A stretch of DNA of 24,697 bases from a virus, in the IMG/VR virus record IMGVR_UViG_3300033153_009814, positions 1-24,697 of that record. One strand, given 5' to 3'. The notes below the pieces were generated by a model. It saw only the letters and a list, made by a program, of their open reading frames with translations, had not been told where the DNA came from and did no database searches. The position numbers were made by a program, and so were the translations under genes. This document shows, piece after piece, positions 19,550 to 24,697 of this stretch. Numbering within the stretch: position 1 is the first letter of the stretch; every line of letters begins with the position of its first letter.

Positions 19550-22150
19550 ATGTACAGACCCGAATTCACAATCCGCGATACTTACAAATACACTCCAGAA
19601 GACCACGGTTGTAGATGCGAAGAATGCCCGCTGTATGACGTCAGAAAAGCAAACCACTTCGTACCGCCGGAGGGCAATCCTGCAACAGCGCGCTTGACGG
19701 TAGTGGCGGAAGCTCCTGGACGCAACGAAGAAGAAATGAAGCGCCCGTTGGTTGGAGCTTCTGGCAACGAGTTTTCTCTGGCGCTGCGCATGGCGGGGCT
19801 TTCGCGTTCCTCCTGCTTTCTCACAAACGCGCTGTTGTGCCGCCCCCCTGGAGGCACGCTAAAGAAGTTTCTAGCCGGTCTAGGGGCGCGCAACCGGCGG
19901 CGTAAGGCACAAGGTAAGCCCCCAATCATCTCCCCCCTAGTGGCGTGTAGTGCGCGGTTGATGGCAGAGGTAGAGCAAGCCTCCGCGCTGTTGCTCATGG
20001 GGTCGGCTTCGCGCTCTGTTGTATACGGTGGTGGCGCGGGCTCGGAGAAGGGGCTCATGGGCTCGCGTGGCTTCCCGGATAAGGTGATGGTTGGAGAGAA
20101 AGAGATTCTTGCACTCTCCACCGTGCATCCCGCACACGCCTTGCGCGAGAGGCGTTGGATACCGATATTCCGTGCTGATGTTGCTAAGGCCGTGCGCATG
20201 GTCAAGGGAGCGCTGTCATGGGAGTACCCCAACAAAGTCTACTTCCCTACGCCAGACGAGCTGCGTGCTTCCTTGGGTAGGATGGAGGGGCAGATAGTTT
20301 CGTACGATGTTGAGACACGCCCGAAGGATTTCTCATACGGGCGTGGGCCTGAGAGCACCACGGATGTGTTGCGCTGCATTGGTATCGGTACCACAACAGA
20401 ATGTGTGTGTGTGCCCTTCGAGTCATGCGAGCCTGATAAGTGGGACCTTGGGTGGAGCGCGTGGTACTCGGCAGCAGAGTGGGGCGAGATACTTGACATC
20501 TTGCGCAAGTGGTTTGGTGATACAAGTGGAACGGTTTGTGCCCATAACGAGCAGTACGATAGATTAGTCATGCGCCACCAACTCCCCGACATCCCCATCA
20601 TGCGCCAAGTCTTTGATACAGTGATAGCGCACCATGTGGAGTTTTCAGAGTACCCCCATGGATTGAGTTTCCTGGAGTCACAGTTTACGGACGCAGCCCA
20701 GCATAAAGCAGTCAATCATGCGCGTTGGGAGTCGGACGAGGTATTGCACCGCTACTGCATGGATGACGTTGCAGTGACCTCTTTCTCTGCGGACGTACTG
20801 GCGCGCAAGCCCGGTTTTGTGGCGCAACGCAAAGTGTTTGGTGTAGACATGTGGCTGTCGAAATTCTGCCGCGAGTTGCATGATATTGGCATCGGGTTTG
20901 ATGTACAAGAAAGGGATAGACACTATGTTGACCTCTCAGGTAAAATGGAGAAAGCTCTTGCTAAATTTCGGGCGTACGCTGCTCGCTCTGCTGGTCTTTT
21001 TGGTGCGTCTACTGATTCGTTTCTTGAGACGCTAAATCCTAGCTCCCCGCAGCAAGTGAGAAAGTTCTTGTTTGAGTACTGCGGGTTGGAGCCAGTACCG
21101 GCGGACGCGGGTGGATTCACGGATAGCGGAGACCCTTCTGTGTCGCGCGATAACCTACTGTTCCTGATTGATAGAGGGCTGCCGGAAGAGGTAGAGGAAT
21201 GCTTGCAGTACCTGATTGACTTCAGGGAAGCGTCGAAGATGCGCGGTACGTACTGCACGATTGAACCATGTGCAGATGGCAGGGTGAGGGCTAATTGGAA
21301 TCCGCATGTAGTGGTATCGGGGAGGTTGTCAACGTCTAGTCCGAATCTGCTGAATATCAAGGGCGCCATGCGCTCCATGTACTACGCTCAAGAGGGGCAT
21401 GAGCTAGTGTTTTGCGATAAGGGGCAGTTGGAGTTGCGTATCATTGCGTGGGAAGCCCAAGACAAAGAACTAATTGACGTGTTTTTGACTGGTGCTGATG
21501 TACACATTGTGAACACAGCAGCCATTCTTGGCATAGGGGTCGATGAAGTAACAAAGCAAGAGCGGAAGTTTGGTAAGACCTTCACCTACGCGGTGCAATA
21601 TGGTGCGGCGGCAGAGAAAGCGTGGCGCATGGTGCGTAACTTTCGCGCACCCGATGGTTCACGCCCCTACAAGTCGTTTACTCTAGAGGAGTCTCTACGC
21701 GCGTTTGAACAGTGGTGGAGAGCGCGAAAGGCGCTCAAAACGTATCATCGGCGCAACAGAGAGTTTTGGCGAGAGCATGGATATATCGAAGATGCCCTGC
21801 ATGGAAGGCGGCGGTATTTCTTGGATGGAGAGGACCCTGAAGCTATGAGTAACTTCCCGATCCAATGCTCGGGTGCCTCAGATGTAAATGATGCAATGCG
21901 ACGAGTTGCTGATGTATATCCATGGCATAGCCTCGGAAAGAACACCGGGCTGGTGCATTACAACTACGATTCAATTGGACTTGAGGTACCTCTTGGAATG
22001 GGCCTAGAAGTAGGCGCTCACGTTGTAGAGCTAATGCATTCACAAATCGGAGATATGCCACTGCCAGTGGATTTGGGCATTGGACCCAACTGGTACGCTT
22101 TGACAGAGTACGAGCAATCACCTGATGGCACTTGGACAGCAAAGGAATAA
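19550..22150 (+). CDS. uracil-DNA glycosylase/family A DNA polymerase fusion, 866 aa
   Basis: I chose ATG 19550 because the frame's earlier ATG (19487) lies in the terminator stem. Residues 1-215 are a family 4 uracil-DNA glycosylase: four Cys for an Fe-S cluster (C23, C26, C97, C133), EAPG (54-57), VHPAHALR (192-199). Residues 245-410 are a 3'-5' exonuclease with D253/E255, D337 and Y402/D406. The polymerase has SGRLST (590-595), motif A DKGQLELR (623-630), motif B R672-K676-Y680-YG, and motif C YNYDS (804-808). A Tyr stands where E. coli has F762, and the usual HDE is YDS. The glycosylase fusion is known in SPO1-like phage polymerases and could check the template for uracil. Confidence 0.9.
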   Translation: MYRPEFTIRDTYKYTPEDHGCRCEECPLYDVRKANHFVPPEGNPATARLTVVAEAPGRNEEEMKRPLVGASGNEFSLALRMAGLSRSSCFLTNALLCRPPGGTLKKFLAGLGARNRRRKAQGKPPIISPLVACSARLMAEVEQASALLLMGSASRSVVYGGGAGSEKGLMGSRGFPDKVMVGEKEILALSTVHPAHALRERRWIPIFRADVAKAVRMVKGALSWEYPNKVYFPTPDELRASLGRMEGQIVSYDVETRPKDFSYGRGPESTTDVLRCIGIGTTTECVCVPFESCEPDKWDLGWSAWYSAAEWGEILDILRKWFGDTSGTVCAHNEQYDRLVMRHQLPDIPIMRQVFDTVIAHHVEFSEYPHGLSFLESQFTDAAQHKAVNHARWESDEVLHRYCMDDVAVTSFSADVLARKPGFVAQRKVFGVDMWLSKFCRELHDIGIGFDVQERDRHYVDLSGKMEKALAKFRAYAARSAGLFGASTDSFLETLNPSSPQQVRKFLFEYCGLEPVPADAGGFTDSGDPSVSRDNLLFLIDRGLPEEVEECLQYLIDFREASKMRGTYCTIEPCADGRVRANWNPHVVVSGRLSTSSPNLLNIKGAMRSMYYAQEGHELVFCDKGQLELRIIAWEAQDKELIDVFLTGADVHIVNTAAILGIGVDEVTKQERKFGKTFTYAVQYGAAAEKAWRMVRNFRAPDGSRPYKSFTLEESLRAFEQWWRARKALKTYHRRNREFWREHGYIEDALHGRRRYFLDGEDPEAMSNFPIQCSGASDVNDAMRRVADVYPWHSLGKNTGLVHYNYDSIGLEVPLGMGLEVGAHVVELMHSQIGDMPLPVDLGIGPNWYALTEYEQSPDGTWTAKE

Positions 22151-22158
22151 GGAGAGAA

Positions 22159-22326
22159 ATGTTTACTGAGTTTACGTGTGAGAATTGTGGAGCCCATGTT
22201 GATGATCCGACAGAGTTGCTTCAGTGTGAGAGGTGCTTTAGGGAGTGCTGCGTGAATTGCATCATTGCACTCATCTCTGACATAGACCTGTGTGACGAGT
22301 GTGCTGGTTTGGAGAGTGTGGGGTGA
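22159..22326 (+). CDS. zinc-finger peptide, 55 aa
   Basis: ATG 22159 (MFTEFTCENCG) sits behind AAGGAGAG; the frame opens earlier but overlaps the polymerase. It is almost wholly a zinc module: CENCG, CERCFRECCVNC and CDEC, eight or nine Cys in a RING-like or double treble-clef order. It overlaps the microprotein frame downstream by GTGA. The function is unknown; protein-protein contact is the usual use of such modules. Confidence 0.6.
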   Translation: MFTEFTCENCGAHVDDPTELLQCERCFRECCVNCIIALISDIDLCDECAGLESVG

Positions 22327-22382
22327 GCTACGTCTTTTGGGTAATACTCTTCGTGTGTATAGTGGTCTTGTTGCAAGACTGA
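22323..22382 (+). CDS. candidate 19-residue membrane microprotein
   Basis: A GTG start (22323-22325) overlaps the preceding TGA as GTGA and has GGAGAG about seven bases upstream. The frame encodes MSYVFWVILFVCIVVLLQD and stops at TGA 22380-22382. Fifteen consecutive residues (3-17) are strongly hydrophobic, enough for one membrane span, with polar ends. This would be a single-span microprotein, next to another membrane protein gene. Without homologues it remains a candidate. Confidence 0.5.
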   Translation: MSYVFWVILFVCIVVLLQD

Positions 22383-22394
22383 GAGGGGTGGCAG

Positions 22395-23129
22395 ATGTTT
22401 GATATACTCATTGGTGGCAGCCTTGTTGTACTTTCATGCGTGATAGTACTTCTTTCCTATCACAGCAAGAAATTGAAGCGTTGGGCTGAGGTTGCTCTTG
22501 CAGGGTTCACATCCACCCTTCACCAGCGCGATTCAGAGAGAGACCGTATAGTCTCTGTTTACATGAGCATGAAGGCACGCGAGTGTACTGACTATACTGG
22601 TGTGTTCGATACATGGCGCGGAAAATCAATTGTTAGCTCGTCTACACTGAGGCACATACCAAAAGAACTAGAAAACCTGGCAGTGCCCTTGCTGAACAAA
22701 GACGAGCAATTCACTCTTCTGAAGTACGAGTTGGATTCGACTTTGGGTATCCTGGTTGATTATCCAGAAGAGATAACGCCTTCCTTGATGTTCTACCTGC
22801 ATAAACTCGGAGAGAATACTAGTGGTATAGGACGCTTTTTGAGAGAGATGGAATGGGTTTTCACGATTAGCTACGGAACACCCGTGTATGGGCAGGGGAG
22901 TTACTTTAATCGCCCTATTGCAAGAACGTGTAGGCTCTATAGTGAGCGCAAAGGGGTTTGCGTGGAACTACTCAATTGGATACAACGTGGCGTCACAGGA
23001 GCATCTTATACTACTTACTACCTGAGTCAAGAGGAGAGCTTTGCAGACATGTGCGGTGTTGATGTGAGGCAAATCAATGCTGATATGCCAGCGTTCCAAG
23101 GGCCACCAGAAAGGAATACGCGGTTCTAA
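22395..23129 (+). CDS. membrane-anchored protein, 244 aa
   Basis: ATG 22395 lies behind AGGGG. Residues 3-21 (DILIGGSLVVLSCVIVLLS) form a clear membrane anchor followed by a basic patch (HSKKLKR), so by the positive-inside rule the rest is probably in the cytoplasm. The body (about 30-244) is mixed helix and strand with no recognised family; it has scattered Cys and a Tyr-rich stretch (ASYTTYYLSQEESF). It overlaps the next gene by one base. It could organise phage replication or act on the host envelope; nothing decides between these. Confidence 0.6.
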   Translation: MFDILIGGSLVVLSCVIVLLSYHSKKLKRWAEVALAGFTSTLHQRDSERDRIVSVYMSMKARECTDYTGVFDTWRGKSIVSSSTLRHIPKELENLAVPLLNKDEQFTLLKYELDSTLGILVDYPEEITPSLMFYLHKLGENTSGIGRFLREMEWVFTISYGTPVYGQGSYFNRPIARTCRLYSERKGVCVELLNWIQRGVTGASYTTYYLSQEESFADMCGVDVRQINADMPAFQGPPERNTRF

Positions 23130-23449
23130 TGAGCACTCATAATCTAGGCATCTACGCCACAGAATTCGAGGCTATTTCATCAGGGACAAAAACGCATGAC
23201 GAGATGGCGCTGAAGCGAGGGAAGATGCCTATCTTCACCAAAGACACAATCAACTTGCGCGAGGTGCGTGATGTTTGTGGCTCTGCGCACCTTACCGGGC
23301 GCTGGCTTCGGATGCGCGTGAAAAAGGTGTGCCTGGCGCGCGAGGGCTTCGTGCGGGTTGATTTCGTCATAGAGGAAGGAGGGGACCATGGGGCAGCAAC
23401 AGCGGATACTGATAATTCGGAGGATGAAGCCGGAACCGGAGGAAGTTGA
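23129..23449 (+). CDS. ASCH/DUF3850-like protein, 106 aa
   Basis: It starts at ATG 23129 by overlap with the preceding TAA (TAATG). Residues 1-75 have the DUF3850/ASCH layout: EFEAISSGTKTHDEM, a TKDTINLREVRD strand, TGRWLRMRVKKV and GFVRVDFVI. ASCH-type domains are small RNA- or nucleotide-binding folds. The last 25 residues are acidic and disordered. The end overlaps the next gene by 62 bases in another frame. The family call is moderate because the usual Arg-rich signature after GxKT is replaced here by DEMALKRGK. Confidence 0.6.
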   Translation: MSTHNLGIYATEFEAISSGTKTHDEMALKRGKMPIFTKDTINLREVRDVCGSAHLTGRWLRMRVKKVCLAREGFVRVDFVIEEGGDHGAATADTDNSEDEAGTGGS

Positions 23450-23804
23450 GCTAGGCGAGGTGGCTCGTGATGCGCTGGAGGGGGCTGGCGCTTTGGTGGT
23501 GATGGACGAGTCTCTGCATTGGGCAGATATGCGAGCGATGTGCGGGGGTTGGCTAGGGGCGTATAAAAGTGTTGCATCTTTGTTCTCTGCCGTGGTAGTA
23601 ATAGAGGGATGGGACAAGAAGGGTGAGTGTGATTTCGTGGCGCGAGGGCAGTATGCAATCATAGAGGGATGCTTGGAAGCGGGAACATCTGTAGCGTGCT
23701 GGCGTACTATAGGGGGAAGGCGCGTTGTGGGGCTGAAGAGGATTGAAGATGCAGGGTATGGTATGTGGGGGCAGTGCATATTAGAGGAAGAGGGTGAGAG
23801 ATGA
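23388..23804 (+). CDS. hypothetical protein, possibly Rossmann-like, 138 aa
   Basis: ATG 23388 has one of the best ribosome sites in the window (AAGGAGGG, six bases upstream) even though it lies inside the previous gene. The N-terminus is charged (RILIIRRMKPEPEEVEL). Then strands and helices alternate: GALVVMDESLHWADM, SLFSAVVVIEGWDKKGE, ARGQYAIIEGCLEAGTSVACW. The VVVIEGWDKxGxxxF part resembles the distal part of DUF4406/deoxyribosyltransferase-like folds, but the first motif is missing. It is coupled by ATGA to the next gene. Confidence 0.55.
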   Translation: MGQQQRILIIRRMKPEPEEVELGEVARDALEGAGALVVMDESLHWADMRAMCGGWLGAYKSVASLFSAVVVIEGWDKKGECDFVARGQYAIIEGCLEAGTSVACWRTIGGRRVVGLKRIEDAGYGMWGQCILEEEGER

Positions 23805-24295
23805 AAACGTTTGATGAACGGCTGCGGAATGCTTGTAGTTATGAAAAAGGGATGACGGAGTGTGACGCCTTATGTACGGAGGCAGCAGATAGGATTGAGG
23901 TGTTGGAAGAAGAGGTTGAGTGGCTCACACTCCTGCATGATGTTGTAACAGCAGATGAATTCTCGCTACTGTATCACCCGTGGGGACAACCTAAAAAATG
24001 GTGTGTAGAGCTGCGCGATTCAGACTGGAAGTTGATTAGTGTTCCGCAGGGAGAAACGCTCGAAGCGTGTCTGAACCATGCGCTTGATGCGATAAACGAG
24101 GAGGATGAACCAGAGGTTGAGGAGTCAGAGGACAAGGCCGAAGTGAAACGCCTTACCGCTGCGTTGGACGAGATAGCAGGAAGAGACTGTCAGGGCTCTG
24201 GGCTGTACACTTGTCGAACCTCAGTACACCGCGAGAGCTGGTGTGCGGCATGTATTGCCAGAGAAGCCCAGCAGAGTACAAAGGGTGAGAAATGA
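23801..24295 (+). CDS. hypothetical protein with C-terminal Cys motif, 164 aa
   Basis: It starts at ATG 23801 through ATGA coupling, with GAGGGTGAG upstream. A helical N-terminal part (ADRIEVLEEEVEWLTLLHDV) is followed by a domain with PKKWCVELRDSDWKLISV and LEACLNHALDAINE. An acidic linker leads to a terminal segment GRDCQGSGLYTCRTSV then WCAACIARE. The end looks like a small zinc-binding tail seen in several phage proteins. The function is unknown. It overlaps the next gene by four bases. Confidence 0.6.
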   Translation: MKTFDERLRNACSYEKGMTECDALCTEAADRIEVLEEEVEWLTLLHDVVTADEFSLLYHPWGQPKKWCVELRDSDWKLISVPQGETLEACLNHALDAINEEDEPEVEESEDKAEVKRLTAALDEIAGRDCQGSGLYTCRTSVHRESWCAACIAREAQQSTKGEK

Positions 24296-24552
24296 GTAAT
24301 GAATATCCTGATTTGGCTAGCCTCATGAAGGGTCTTCGGGAGAGAGCGCCTAACGATGGTATTTGTGCTCTAGCGGAGTTTTACCTGTGCTCCTTGCAGC
24401 ATGAGGTGCAGGAGCTTGAGCTGGCGTGTGGTGATTGGTGCGAAGGGTATAACAACAAGCTGAAAGATATTGAGTCTTACAGGAAGAAGCTGCAGCTAGT
24501 AATGGAGGAGAACACTGAGTTGCAAGCCAAGCTAGAAGACCTGAAGAAGTGA
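24292..24552 (+). CDS. small coiled-coil protein, 86 aa
   Basis: It starts at ATG 24292 by ATGA overlap, with AAGGGTGAG upstream. A short N-terminal part (LASLMKGLRERAPNDG) leads into helical sequence ending in a coiled coil (YRKKLQLVMEENTELQAKLE). No family is recognised. A GTGA at 24549-24552 could start another frame that stays open to the window edge. Confidence 0.6.
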   Translation: MSNEYPDLASLMKGLRERAPNDGICALAEFYLCSLQHEVQELELACGDWCEGYNNKLKDIESYRKKLQLVMEENTELQAKLEDLKK

Positions 24553-24626
24553 GTGAGTGGAGTAAAGGTTGTGGCTATCCGAAACCAAGAAAGAAAGATA
24601 ACCGAAGGATAAAAAGGGAGAAACAG

Positions 24627-24697
24627 ATGGTAGAAGAACAGACGAGTGAGCAGGTGGAAGTACGAAAGCATGTAACGCGCGTATCAGGGAACGTCAA
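24627..24697 (+). CDS. N-terminal end of an unidentified protein (partial)
   Basis: ATG 24627 (MVEEQTSEQVEVRKHV) has AAAAGGGAG about eight bases upstream, and the frame is open to the right edge. An in-frame GTG at 24549, overlapping the previous stop, would add 26 residues; its ribosome site is weaker. Only the first 23 residues are visible, so no function can be given. Confidence 0.5.
   Translation, partial: MVEEQTSEQVEVRKHVTRVSGNV

Noticed and set aside
1-24697. Diversity-generating retroelement, integrase, transposase or toxin-antitoxin pair
   Set aside because: No reverse transcriptase, recombinase, DDE or HUH motif, and no recognisable toxin-antitoxin pair, was found on either strand.

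Overview
The window reads as part of a tailed double-stranded DNA phage (or prophage) genome, from its early and replication region. The evidence is about forty short, tightly packed genes, nearly all on the + strand. Most start just after a strong AGGAG-type ribosome site, and many are joined by ATGA, TAATG or GTGA overlaps. The set also includes a phage-style replication and recombination module. No capsid, tail, terminase, lysis, integrase or tRNA gene is visible. The host cannot be named; the Shine-Dalgarno usage says it is bacterial.

Layout. 1-1900: small genes of unknown role, a possibly structured non-coding stretch (374-623), an 18-bp direct repeat made of CTAG units (1305-1341) and an inverted repeat resembling bacterial interspersed elements (1370-1453). 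1901-2386: a gene-free convergent junction with two hairpins, one very G/C-rich. 2387-3430: the only - strand gene, a RepA/AAA_25-type ATPase with a winged-helix tail and a degenerate Walker A. 3431-3581: a divergent promoter region. 3582-6128: an SNF2-type helicase interrupted inside its Walker A motif by a 362-residue LAGLIDADG intein whose first residue appears to be Met. 6143-8837: small genes, including a DUF6378-like protein, a DUF4406/deoxyribosyltransferase-like protein with tandem SH3-like repeats, and Cys-rich proteins. 8837-10342: a 501-residue radical SAM protein with a novel-looking N-terminal half carrying a TNSSSSHS motif. 10364-13038: small proteins, zinc ribbons, a winged helix and a coiled coil. 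13061-14548: an FtsH/BCS1-like AAA+ ATPase. 14545-16757: Cys-cluster proteins and a DUF2493 (SLOG) protein. 16814-22150: the replication and recombination core, in order a Cas4-like Fe-S nuclease, a zinc protein, a Sak4-like RecA ATPase, a DUF669-like ssDNA-binding protein, a terminator, and a uracil-DNA-glycosylase/family A DNA polymerase fusion. 22159-24697: a zinc peptide, a 19-residue membrane microprotein, a membrane-anchored protein, an ASCH/DUF3850-like protein and further small genes.

How they may work together. The polymerase, ssDNA-binding protein, Sak4 ATPase, Cas4-like nuclease, SNF2 helicase and RepA-like ATPase would supply most of a phage replication-recombination machine. The DUF4406, DUF6378 and SLOG proteins suggest nucleotide metabolism or nucleotide-signal handling. 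The radical SAM protein and the BCS1-like AAA+ ATPase have no obvious standard phage role and are the best candidates for new biology. All family assignments come from reading motifs; no database search was run.
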